DNA of 64,000 nucleotides from Didymella arachidicola (Eukaryota; Ascomycota; Dothideomycetes; Pleosporales; Didymellaceae), in contig CM050002.1 in the NCBI GenBank assembly GCA_016630955.3, positions 806,001 through 870,000 of the forward strand, written 5' to 3'. The notes under the pieces are model-generated. The model did no database searches and was not told where the DNA came from. It worked only from the letters and a program-made list of their open reading frames with translations. The position numbers and the translations under genes were made by a program. Shown piece by piece: positions 11,244 through 21,158 of the stretch; positions within the stretch are counted from its first letter, which is position 1; each line of letters opens with the position of its first letter.

Positions 11244-12167
11244 ATGGCATCTCAAACAATGAGAACCCAATCAACCTACCAGAGCAAGACGACAAATGAC
11301 CCAAAGTCAGTTGCGGAGTTCCAGAACGTCGTGCAGCAAAATGTCCATCGTTTGAAGCGCCTCTCGACTCTACGATCTGCAAAAGACACCCCCGATGTGA
11401 GCAAGATTCAATGCTCACGCTGTCACGATACGATTTTCTGGAATGACAGTGTGAAGAACCATTACGACAGAGTAGTGGAAGTTCCCATGCTAACTGAACT
11501 GCGACACAACGCTATGCAGCTCAGTGACGCAGTAGAGACATTCGCAAGCCGTAGGCTTGCCTACAGGACACCACTTCAATACAACGCTTTCAAGGAGTTT
11601 CAGGGCCTCCTTATGAATCATTCGAAGGACAGCTTGATGCATCGCCTTGGAGCGACAGACGGCCACAGAGTCTCGGAGACAGAGTATGTGTACATCTTGC
11701 GTCTGCTGTACGCATTGTTCTTTCCGGGGACGATACAAATCTCGTTCGCCTTCTACTACAATAACGATGCATATGGTGATAGCGATCGTTGGGGGAAGGA
11801 CCAAGCCGTGCGCGTCCGCCTTAATCCGCTATTGGTCGAGGAACTGCATGACAAGCCGCCTCGAGGTAGCGTGGTGAACGATCGCGCTATGTCGCGACTC
11901 AACACTTTCCTCCATGAATTATGCCATGCGTTTCTGATTGTATACGCATGTGCAGAATGCCCATCATATGATGCCAATGTAGAAAACTTCGCGGGCCATG
12001 GTTTTGCATGGCAGCGCATTGCGCATTCGATCGAACTTGCGGCACATGAGGCTCTGGGACTGAAGTTGACCATGGACCGATTACGCTCCATCACTACGAA
12101 TTGGGAGTCCCGAAAAGTGTTACCTAGCCCGGAAGAAATGGAGCGTTGGCATTTGGTAGATTGGTAA
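11244..12167 (+). CDS. SprT-like zincin metalloprotease-fold protein, paralogue C
   Basis: Single-exon protein of 307 aa. It contains FLHELCHAFLIVY (H224, E225, H228) and AGHGFAWQRIAHSIELAA with third-ligand candidate H252. The CxxC pairs are C57/C60 and C236/C239, at the same relative places as in the other two copies. The shared residue order outside the motif (LMHRLGA, YVYILRLLYALFFPG, AVRVRLNP) shows all three are full-length paralogues rather than fragments. The N-terminus is basic and Ser/Thr-rich without a signal peptide. A complete catalytic motif suggests an active zinc hydrolase; the substrate is unknown. Alternative: a zincin-fold protein used for binding only. Confidence 0.82.
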   Translation: MASQTMRTQSTYQSKTTNDPKSVAEFQNVVQQNVHRLKRLSTLRSAKDTPDVSKIQCSRCHDTIFWNDSVKNHYDRVVEVPMLTELRHNAMQLSDAVETFASRRLAYRTPLQYNAFKEFQGLLMNHSKDSLMHRLGATDGHRVSETEYVYILRLLYALFFPGTIQISFAFYYNNDAYGDSDRWGKDQAVRVRLNPLLVEELHDKPPRGSVVNDRAMSRLNTFLHELCHAFLIVYACAECPSYDANVENFAGHGFAWQRIAHSIELAAHEALGLKLTMDRLRSITTNWESRKVLPSPEEMERWHLVDW

Positions 12168-14663
12168 GGATTGGACGGCGCAGAGACAAACCCCTGTCCT
12201 TCCATAACAGGTAAGGTCTCGGGAGGGAGCATATCATCAGGACGAGATTACTTTATACTGGAGGAATCGGAGCATAGAATATTGGCGGATACGGGAGAAT
12301 ATGATACTCTTGGAGTGGAGAAATATATCCATTCAAAAAGCAAGCATGCAAACGCATTCCATACGCAAGTCAAAATGTAGTAGAAGCTTCTTACCCTTAG
12401 TGATGACGTTTTCAGGAAGTGATATATGCGTATTTCTCGACTATAAGGGCAACTTATCCAGTGAAAGGTACGTTCTAAGCAATAGCCGGTGTGGGTGATC
12501 CAAAGCGCGTACCTTTCCGCCATATCTGGAAGGTGGTAGGGGGAGTGTAAGCGGTGTGTGTCTGCTTTGTCTTTGTGAGAGAGGGGATGATGAGGTGGGT
12601 TTGGTATTTGTATCTGGTATCGGGATGGATATGTGCGTGATGTTACTAGACAGGACCCTTATGTGTGAGTGGTAGGGTAGCTGAAAGCTGATCGTACGGC
12701 GTTCTACTATTTTGCATCATCGACCCCCTCGGTGGTAAGACATCCAAGGTTTCAATATCACGTGGCGATATAACTCACAGCCTCATCGGCGGCTCCGAGT
12801 CGCGGACACGAGTCGATAGATAAGAAACACCGGTTCTGTTTCAATCTCAAAGTCGCTGCATTGACGGCCACTTCCTCAAAACACAGTGCTACTATTTGAG
12901 TGCGAACATGATCTGCACAGCGTTGATAGGCACTCGGCAAGCCCGACCCAGACGAAGCGGCTGAAGTCTCCACTCCGTCTCCTCGCCAAGGTGTGGGGTA
13001 TGCTCAGCTCCCAGCCAGGGGGATGCGAGCGTGGAGGTGGGATTGGTGGTGTGGACAGGTAGATGGCGTTGGGTAGTTCGCTCAGCTGGGACGCTTTGAC
13101 CGACAGGTACGAGGTTTGTGGGCTGCGGCGGTCCCGTTTTCTGGAAGACGAGTTGGGTTTGGGCGCGGGGGTTGTGATTGGTGAGTCTGTGGATCTACAA
13201 TATCTCGTGCGCATGCTCTGGTTCACGCAGGGTGTCTTACTATAGCACTGCATGCGAAGATGGAGGTGTGGTGACACAATGCAGCCGTCCCGCTGAGGCA
13301 GATGCTGGGTCCGTGGTGCGTTCTTTACGATGCATCGACTCTTGGTCTGGACTGGGCGCCAACGGCTTTCCGCCAACCTGGTTGGGCATGTTGAGCGCGC
13401 GGAAAGGTTCGGTGGATTTAGACACGTCAGCGAACGCCTGGCGCGACGAAGAACGTAAAGAAGACGTCGTCTGCTCGCCAAAGCTGCAGAAGAGTGTTTG
13501 GTGGAAGCCCTAGAGAAGGTCTCGTACACGACAGCCAGCGCAAGCGCGCCCAATCACGAGGTGAGACATTGAAAAGGCCGAGTCGCGGTGCAGTGGCTGA
13601 CAGGCAGGGGCGCCACGCGTGGAGAACAGCCAGTCTCGCCCTTTGGGACGAAGCGTGTGGATCGCAATGTCGGAACTGCGTTTGGAAACAGGAGAAGCGA
13701 AATGAGACTGCGGCTCGAGTACAACGTCCGTCGGTAATGCGACCCAAGACGCAGACCAGGGTCAAAAGCAGAACGAGCCGCTCCAGGAGATTGGCCCCGG
13801 GGAATAGGAAAGGGGATGCGCGGTTTAACAGGTGTGCTATGGAGTGGTTTTCAAAGGTCGGGGCGGCCGTTTCACAGGACAGGTGCAAATGGCGCTGCTG
13901 TTCCCAAGGTGTGGGCTGGCAGTGCCTGGATCAGCGAGATGCAGTGTGTTTATTCGACGAGTGTCAAGAGCCACGCGCAGGAAAGGTCAGTCTGAGTCGT
14001 GCAGCCACTAACAGCGCGACGATCCGGAAGACGGCAGGCAGGGTCTCCCAGCTGCGCAGCTTGGGAGGGCCGCGATGGGCTGCGGATTGAGGGCTGGGAA
14101 TAACGATGCCTGGAAGCTGAAGTTTGGGTGGATGTGGGGCCCGCCCCGCCGGCCCAGGTGGAATGGCTGCTTGCGGCGGGATTTTCCCTGAAGGCCTCGC
14201 TCGTTGCACTGGTGGGGAGGCGGTTGAAGGAGCGAACAGTCTCCAGATCTGCAGCAGCTGGATGCAACCTGGCTAGCGTCTCGAGCGTCTGCGCGATGCG
14301 TGGCCAGCGTAGGATCGGGCGTGGAAGGCTGCCCCTCGCCCGTGAGGCAATATACAGCTGTGTGCCCTGCATACAGCCTTGCGCTGCGATGCACGCTGTA
14401 CGCTGTATGCTGTGCGCTGTGCGCTGTGTGGGCTGCGTTCATGCAGCACTGCCTGGATGCTCAGCAGCATTCGTGGCCCCATTGATGCCAGAGCAAACAC
14501 ATCGAGGGTCGAAGCACTCCGAGGCCCCACATGCCCCACATCCTTCGACGGGCCCTATGGTGGCGCATGGCTTGTGATTGGACGAAACCGAGCTTGGGCG
14601 TCATAGCCCGTTGGGCCCAGATTCGCGGACACACTTGGCTGCAGGAGTGCTCGCCTTATTACC
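12168..14663. other. 2.5-kb gene-poor stretch
   Basis: Several open frames exist on both strands (one of 225 codons on the minus strand at 12876-13553), but none shows domain signals or a splice pattern, and their composition looks arbitrary. The right end is GC-rich and holds a degenerate CGCTGT hexamer array at about 14393-14430. It may hold the promoter or long leader of the 14664 gene, or an unrecognised non-coding transcript. Confidence 0.45.
14393..14430. repeat. Degenerate (CGCTGT)n tandem repeat
   Basis: About six copies of a CGCTGT/TGCTGT-like hexamer run in tandem within a non-coding stretch about 235 bp upstream of the next start codon. It is short and imperfect, of microsatellite type. 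Confidence 0.6.
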
Positions 14664-15449
14664 ATGGCCGCCTCCGCACTCTCTGCAGGGCAGCATGTTG
14701 ATCTCTCCGACTGCCTCGACGATCACATTCCACCCGCACTGCAACATATAGAAGGGCTAAAACACCACATCATCACCATGGCTGCCCTCTTTCGCCATTT
14801 CTCCTTCGATGCACCTTCGCCGTCGCTGGCCGACCATGAAGCCGAGCGAGCCCTCATGAACTGCTCACCCACATCGACGCCCACAACGCCCAAACATCCC
14901 CACAGCAGACCACCCACGCCTCCGCCCTGCACAATGGGCGACTTGGCGCAACTCATGGGCGGACAGAACCTCTTCATCAGCACATCGCGGTCGCAGCACA
15001 TCCCTGCCGCGCCCCCAACGCCTCCCAGCGAGCACGACACATTCTCCACCGAACAGCTGGATCCCCAGGCCCCTCGCCCCACCTACTGCCGTGCCTCCGC
15101 CTCCATCATGCGCATGCAGCGACAAACCAACTCGCGTCTGCAATGCTGCTCGTCTCAAGCCCGTGACATCTCGCGGCTGGTGCGCATGATCCAGCAAGAG
15201 GAGCAGTGCAACGTCAGCGACACAGCCGCTCGCTCAGCATCAGCATCAGTGGCCGTCGCAACAGGAGACGACGAGGGCATCGACATGGACTATGATTGTC
15301 CGCTACGCGTATCAGAGCCCCTGTTTTCACGGCCGCTGTACCGTGCTGGGGACCGCCACAACGACAATGCACGTGTCAACAAGAATGTCCGGATGCGCAA
15401 GCGGTCGAGCACCGCGCGAGAGACGAAGGAAAGGCGCAAGACCACATGA
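14664..15449 (+). CDS. Hypothetical low-complexity protein (261 aa)
   Basis: Single-exon frame from ATG 14664 (context ACCATGG, good for a fungal start) to the stop at 15447-15449. An N-terminal segment (about residues 10-55) has a more ordered composition (LSDCLDDHIPPALQHIEGL). It is followed by a Pro/Thr/Ser-rich region with PPTPP-type motifs, a Cys/Gln/Arg-containing helical patch (about 145-185) and a strongly basic tail (RMRKRSSTARETKERRKTT) that could act as a nuclear localisation signal. I do not recognise a family. Codon choice resembles neighbouring genes and the frame is long for chance in this GC-rich area, so I regard it as a real gene of unknown function. Confidence 0.6.
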   Translation: MAASALSAGQHVDLSDCLDDHIPPALQHIEGLKHHIITMAALFRHFSFDAPSPSLADHEAERALMNCSPTSTPTTPKHPHSRPPTPPPCTMGDLAQLMGGQNLFISTSRSQHIPAAPPTPPSEHDTFSTEQLDPQAPRPTYCRASASIMRMQRQTNSRLQCCSSQARDISRLVRMIQQEEQCNVSDTAARSASASVAVATGDDEGIDMDYDCPLRVSEPLFSRPLYRAGDRHNDNARVNKNVRMRKRSSTARETKERRKTT

Positions 15450-15784
15450 GTCTTGCCTGCTACAATTGTGATTTTCAAGCATTGCGACGGCGTTGGCGGC
15501 ATGTTGGTTTTAATGCTCCCTACGGGTTGAGCCTGGCGTTTTCAGTATAGTGCGAGCACATGGCTGCCGCAACCACCTATTGTGTAGCTATCGAATAACA
15601 CCTTTGGCACCGCACTCCCGTATCTACATGCAAGAACGTTTCTTCGTGGCCCAGCTGCCCGGATCCACGTGATACGCGCACCCCAGGATCGTGATCCTTC
15701 GGTAAGTTTGCTGACCCACTTTCGGACTTTTGCTGCACCTCAGCATCTCGCGCTTCGTGCACTCCACGCTCGACGACCCCCGCC
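15450..15784. other. Intergenic region
   Basis: 335 bp with no supported gene; presumably the terminator of the upstream gene and the promoter of the RRM-like gene. Confidence 0.4.
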
Positions 15785-16569
15785 ATGTCCGTCCGTAACG
15801 TGGCAGCACACCTGCCCTCGCGCTCTGTGCATGTGCGCATCGTGCCGCGCCCAGCCAACCTCTCCCAAAGCCGCGAGATCTTCCGCGTGCTGCAGCGCTT
15901 CGGCGAGCTCAACACATACAAACACCTGCGCGTCAGTCCTCCCATTGCCGCTGCCACAACGCCCTGCTAACAGCCACACAGTACGAGCACCACAACCCCG
16001 CAGACAACGTCGCGCTCGCAATCTACCGCACCCCCGAAGCCGCCCAAAAAGCCCTCAACGCCTCCCCCATCCGCTTCTCCCTCGAACGCGAATCACCCTC
16101 CACCACACCTCCCTACACCACCGAGCTCTCAGACGATCCCCCATCCCCTCCCCACGCACACGAGCCCCCCACCCTATCTTCCCCCAGCACCCTCCTCCTC
16201 CGCACCCCCACAACCGCCCCCTCCCCCCCTCCACCCCCCTCCACCCCCATGCCCTTCACCCCTCCGCCCCCGAAACTCACAACAACACGCTGGTTCCAAG
16301 TCACGCTCGACCGCTCGCGCGCCGTGCACCAAGACTACGTCGAGCGCCAGCCGCTGTGGAAGCAGTTCGTGCCCATGAAGAGCATGGCGCAGGAGGATCT
16401 GGCCAAGATTGTGCCCCTGCCGGGGTTGAGCGATGTTAGTCGTAGGCCGCCGCATGCGCATCGCACGCCGAACAAGGTGTTGAGGGGGATGGCGGGGTAT
16501 GTGGAGAGGGGGATGCCGAGTTTGAGGGGGGTGTGGGAGGAGAGGGGGAGGGGGAGGGAGAGGGGGTGA
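15785..16569 (+). CDS. RRM-like protein, hypothetical (244 aa)
   Basis: Exons 15785-15931 and 15982-16569. The intron 15932-15981 has GTCAGT, branch CTAAC and CAG, and joins in phase 0. Residues 14-75 read like an RNA-recognition-motif fold: a beta strand (SVHVRIVP), a helix (SREIFRVLQRFGEL), then NVALAIYRTPEAAQKALNASP, resembling the RNP-type strand plus second helix. A long Pro/Ser/Thr-rich linker follows (about 85-155), then a conserved-looking segment WFQVTLDRSRAVHQDYVERQP and a Gly/Arg-rich end. RNA binding is inferred from fold resemblance only, because no canonical RNP1 aromatic motif is obvious. The last codons overlap a G-run tract that could form a G-quadruplex. Confidence 0.68.
16544..16566 (+). 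other. Potential G-quadruplex at the 3' end of the RRM-like gene
   Basis: Four G-runs (5, 5, 3 and 5 G) separated by loops of 1-3 nt satisfy the usual G3+N1-7 definition, on the coding strand. The last run directly abuts the TGA stop codon at 16567-16569. The structure is predicted from sequence only. Confidence 0.5.
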
Positions 16570-17274
16570 GTGGAGAAGTGAAGAGATGGCTTTGTGGAGA
16601 GAGATCTTGTGGTCTGGCTGGGAAGATCAAATCTCGACCTGGCATGCTCATACTCGAACCACCCGCAAGGACCGCTTGAATTGCAGAGCTCCAGGGCCTC
16701 GCTGTTTTTAAGCAGACGTGCAACTGCGGCGAGTGTGTTAACACACGGTGCTTCAAGCTTGGCGAGTGCACAAGCCAGCACTACCTTATCGCTCTCGTCG
16801 TCGATTGGGGAGGTCACCCGTCACCAACTTATTGAGGAAAGAGGGACAACCGCAGCTCGAAGCTCTGCACCTTGCAGTCTCCCATGATCTCCTCCGCCCG
16901 TCCCGCAAGAGCTGGGCCCCAGCGCAGCCTCAAGCGCTCTCAAACTCGACAGGGAGCCTGCTTTGCAACGTCTGGGCACCCTTTACCCGTACCCACGCAC
17001 AACTTCCTGTCTGAGTGCGAACCAGCGTTTGAGTGAACGCAAGCGGAGATGTTCACGGTGCTTTCGACGATGTATAGGAGAGCTGGTGGCGAAGTGCAAC
17101 TGCGGTTGACCGTCACGCTTCATTTCAACAGACCGTCCAAAGCCAATCTTTGGTATCTTCAAATGCGGCGTCCACACTGAGCAGGACATGGACTGAAGCT
17201 CCAAAACCCTCGTTCTGGGCTGACTAAATGTATCTTTAATTCGCCAGTAATCTTACAACGAAGCACCCTTCCTC
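16570..17274. other. Intergenic region between convergent genes
   Basis: 705 bp between the RRM-like gene and the oppositely oriented membrane-protein gene. No coding feature is supported. Confidence 0.4.
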
Positions 17275-18148
17275 CTACCATCGCACCGTCTCACCATGCA
17301 ACTCCTGCGGCCTCGCATTCGACATCAACTCCGCCCGGTACTTCTCCACAGGAGCTTCCACCTTCTGCCCCGCTGCCAGAAGTTCAGCTGGTTCGTTCGG
17401 GAGCAAGCCCTGCTGCGAGCGAGACCGGTTCCTCCTTCGCAACCACCACGCGCCGATCGCAGCGATGACGATAGCAGCTGCGACGCCCACGCCCACGCCT
17501 GCGCCGATCGCAGCGGGCGAGTCGCCAGACTTGGACGGTGTCGATGTCGTTGTTGCGGCAGGTGTGCTTGTTGGTGGTGTTGACGACGTGCTCGGAGCGA
17601 GGCTTTGAGCTGGTGCGCTCGACGTTCCTGATGCTGTTGGCATCGCTGAAGCACTGAGACTAGGCACACTGAACACCTCCCCCAGATACACCGCAGTAGC
17701 AACCAGTGATGGACTCGGCGCCGAGAACGTATACTGCGAAATGGTACAGCACGTCAAATTCGTCCTATTATACCGCTGCTCCTCCGGCGCCGCACCCCCG
17801 TTATTACAGCACCACTCCTCCCCGCCGCACTGCCACACCAATTGATCCTCCCACGGATTCTTGACTACACATCAATCAGCATGCGTCTAGCAAGCGCGTG
17901 GATTGAGCCAACACACGGTCGCAGTAGTTCGGGCACGCGGGGTCCTGGAACGTGGGATCCGTGCATCCACCTCTCCAGAAGAAATTCGTTTCCGGCGTCG
18001 ATGTCGCGTTGCGGCAGAGCCCGTTGCTCATGCATAGTTCATCCGATGCGCAGCAAGCTGTGTGTCTGCCCTCCGCGACGGCAGTCAGATTGCAGGGCGC
18101 GGGTTTGGTTAGCGCTGGATCGCCGGATTTGTAGAAACATTGCGGCAT
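17275..18148 (-). CDS. Cys-rich single-pass membrane protein (fungal CYY/ACC/SNGLC-type)
   Basis: Exons (minus strand) 18148-17917 and 17864-17275, with an intron 17865-17916 (GTGTGT donor, CTGAT branch, TAG), give 273 aa. The N-terminal ectodomain starts MPQCFYKSG and contains ACCASDELCMSNGLC, then several more Cys (WRGGCTDPTF, CPNYCD, CGGEEWCCNNGG, LTCC). This Cys pattern is a common Pezizomycotina family of unknown function. A Ser/Thr/Pro stalk follows (about residues 140-185), then one TM helix (IGAGVGVGVAAAIVIAAIGAWWL) with a basic stop-transfer RRRNRSR and a cytoplasmic tail. No cleavable signal peptide is seen, so the first exon may be incomplete or the protein may use the TM segment as its membrane anchor. 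A cell-surface or wall-sensing role is inference. Confidence 0.75.
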
Positions 18149-18818
18149 TGCGGCGTGGTGGTGAGTTGGGTTTGGGTCGAGAGGCAGACTGCTCGGGTGG
18201 AGAGATAGACGATATACTAAGCGCCGTCCTCAGGGGTGCAGAATGGAAAGTCGGCGACTGATATCATCATACCTACGCCTAGATCGTGTACTACCTCGAC
18301 GCACACCCTCGTGGACGCATCGGTGTGGCTAATCAGTGGTCGTGGAATCGAGGCGGCACGGGGAGAATTCGCCGTTGTATCCCTGTTCATGCAAGCCAAA
18401 ACGGCCCCCAAAAAAGCTTGTACCGTCTCCGAAGTGCTACGATCCATCGTGCAGGGATGGAGATGCGGATTTAATGGGTGTTTAGTTGAGATGTGCTAGA
18501 TTCATTGGCTCGGAAGCTGCGATATATCTGTGTTCTTCAATTGCGTCGAGATCACTGTCCTGTAATTGAGAGTTGGAGAGGGAGTCGTGCGTTGGTTGGG
18601 GACGAGTGAGAGTGGTGATATGACAGCCCTGATAGCTGGATTTTGACGGATTGTATTGTTTTACCATGTGCTGTGTGCGAGCGCACCTTCCTTGGAGTAG
18701 ATGGTTTCGCCTCACCTAAGCGCTGTACAAGACCGCACCAGGCAAAAAAGCCTTCTACGACATGTCCTGCTGACAAGACTTGCACAGTACGCATATTTGC
18801 CAGTGCTGCCACGGGACA
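18149..18818. other. Intergenic region
   Basis: 670 bp containing the promoter side of the Cys-rich protein gene and the 3' flank of the amidase gene. No gene is supported. Confidence 0.4.
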
Positions 18819-20515
18819 CTACAATGCCTGCAATACAGTCGCTATCATTGCCAAAACCTTCTCTTCCTCGAGCCTCTTCGCAACGAGCTGCAAGCTCACT
18901 GGCATCCCGTGCACCGCCTCAGCATCATAGCTATCGTGAGCAGCCTGGCAGTATTCGCTCTGCGCCTTGTAGTCCGCCGCATGCGTATCCACATCCTTGT
19001 CCACGGTGACACCGCTGGGGAAGGAAACTGCAGAGTAGTCTACAACATTATACACGCCGGTGTAGCCGACATACTTCAAATCGCCATGCTTTACGCTCGA
19101 GTACGGTGTTGTTGGGCCTAGCTGGGATCAGCAAGGACTCTGGTGCATCTGAGGGGCGACTTACACAGTATGGCATCGAGCCCGTCATAGGACGTCCATT
19201 GCTCAAGATACTGGCGCTGAAGCTCGGTCCGCTCGAGATGCAGCTTCCACATGTCGTGTGTGCCGAGCTCTGCGGCGTCTTCGTACATTTTCATTTCTGG
19301 TCGCCAGGGCTCGGCGGTGGGCGCTAGGAGCGCGGCGACGCTCTTGCCGCCGTCTGCGACGAACATGCGGCTCTGTATCGGTCAGTTTTGGAAGGAAGTG
19401 TGGCGGTGGGGTTCTACCAGTAGTTGGAGTGCTTTGGAGTGCAGCTCCCTGGGGTCCCAATCAATGAGTTCGTGCCCAGCGCTTTTCAGTTTCTGCACTG
19501 TTTCCTGCAGTGCACGCGTCACCGGCGGTGTCGGTGTGCATATCCTGTCATTCCACATAACCGCAATCTTCAGCTTTTGCTTCGGTTCGACGGGTTGCCA
19601 CGGTATTGGCAGCATCGTAGGGTCGACCAGCCAGGGCTTCGCGTCAATAACGGCTTTCGAATACAATGTGATGTCCTCCAGTGTCCTTGCCATAGGCCCA
19701 TTGACACTCTTAACCGCCTCTTGCCCTGCAAGCCCTGACCGACATCTCTGCGTTGTGAAACGGCCGTGACTCGGGCGAAGCGTGAAGATGCCAGTGCATG
19801 CGGCGGGAATGCGTAGACTACCACCGATGTCTGTGCCAATACCCAGCGGACTGCCTCCGAATGCAATCAGTGCTGACTCTCCGCCAGACGAGCCGCCTGA
19901 AGTAAGGGCGCGGTTTAGTGGGTTGACAGTGCGACCGAATGTGTTGTTGACGGACTCGGCAATCATCATGGCGGTAGGCACATTGGTCTTGCAGTACCGT
20001 ACTGCGCCCAGTTCCTGCAGTATATCGACGAGCGTGGCATTGTACTCGGCGGGCTGGTTGACTAGGGAGGTGAAGCCAACGGTGCTGTCTTTGCCCTTGA
20101 TGTTGAAATTGTCCTTGAGCGAGATGGGAAGGCCGTGAAGAGGGCCTACAAGCTTTCCGGTCCGCTGGAGGTGGTCGTCAAGTGCCTCAGCACTTTTGAC
20201 AGCTTCGTCGAAGAAGACGTCTGTCAAGCAGTTCAGGAGCTGGTGCCCTGCTGCTGCGCGTTTACAGAAGGCTTTCGTAACCTCTGCCGAAGTCCATGTT
20301 TTCGACGCGACCTTCTGCAGGATTTCCGACGCTGTGCTATCTGTGATCTCCAGCTCTTTGTCTGCAAACCAGCCTGATGTTTTGGGCCATGGTGTAACGT
20401 CGAGCTGCGAGTCCGGTGGTAAGAGGTCTTTTGGAATGCGATACTCGGACGGAATGGATTCCGCGAGAGCCGCTTGCTTCGCTTTGGCGATCTTTTCCCA
20501 ATTTTGCTCAGACAT
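18819..20515 (-). CDS. Amidase (acetamidase / general amidase type)
   Basis: Exons (minus strand) 20515-19418, 19372-19165 and 19117-18819 encode 534 aa, the usual length of fungal amidase-signature enzymes. Introns 19373-19417 (CTGAC branch, CAG) and 19118-19164 (GTAAGT donor, CTAG end) keep frame. The Ser-cisSer-Lys triad is visible: K134 in ISLKDNF, S210 in SGGSSGGE and S233 in GTDIGGSLRIPA. The start at 20515 (MSEQNWEKI) is preferred over an upstream alternative initiation codon. The predicted reaction is hydrolysis of a carboxylic amide to acid plus ammonia in the cytosol, as in AmdS/GmdA-like enzymes; the exact substrate cannot be read from sequence. It is transcribed divergently from an MFS transporter with GATA motifs between them, suggesting nitrogen-source control. 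Confidence 0.92.
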
Positions 20516-21158
20516 GGTTACACACCGCTTTGGTACCAACAATTAACAGCAACAGCAAAGTCGCGATGCTCTACAGGGCTTCTTAAAGAGCGTAGACCTC
20601 GGAGGTAAGCAGTTGAGACTACCAGCGTCAAGCGCTCTTCGGCGCGCGAGCTCCCCACCTTTCGGTATAATCTGTGACGACAACGCCACTTTCGCTGCCG
20701 ACTGGCTCAACGCCGATCGCCTATCCGAACCCCGCGCGCTGTCATTGATCAGTTCGACTTGCATGCCCTGGCACTTGGTCACTGGTGTAGTGGAGCAAGA
20801 CCCCGTCTAACCTTCTCTGGAGATCCTCATCCAGCGTTTCTGCCTCTACAACGACCTCCGATAACGATAGCTGACCAGAAGAAGGAACCCGGAGCTCCGA
20901 TGTTGCATCGCCAGCGTTCAGTTACAAGATAAGATGCTGGTATCGCCTAAACGTGCCACGAGTCAGCTTCACGCATTACTATCTCTCACATTTCGTGCCT
21001 GGCGTCTATCAGTAGATTAGTGGCTCACAGGCGGGTGAACTTTACCGAAGTCTGCCTCCACCTTGGCGGTCGTGCCGGTCCATATAAGGAAAGCTCAAAC
21101 AGCAGCTCTAGCGAGAGCAGACGTCGAACAGCGGTGGAGTCCTTCAACAACAGCTGCA
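20516..21158. promoter_or_regulatory. Shared amidase/transporter promoter with clustered GATA motifs
   Basis: 643 bp between divergent starts. GATA cores occur at 20860 (GATAA), 20866 (GATAG) and 20928 (GATAAG), and on the other strand at 20941, 20980 and 21007. AreA/Nit2-type GATA factors bind HGATAR in promoters of nitrogen-scavenging genes, commonly as closely spaced pairs such as 20860/20866. The motifs are seen directly; regulation is inferred. Confidence 0.5.

Noticed and set aside
7823..12167. Reading the SprT-like cluster as a metalloprotease toxin or effector locus
   Set aside because: None of the three has a signal peptide, and the motif order matches SprT-like intracellular zincins, so there is no support for a toxin call.
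12876..13553. 225-codon minus-strand open frame
   Set aside because: Composition is arbitrary (Arg/Ser/Cys/Pro scatter), there is no domain or splice context, and it lies in a stretch with other overlapping chance frames.
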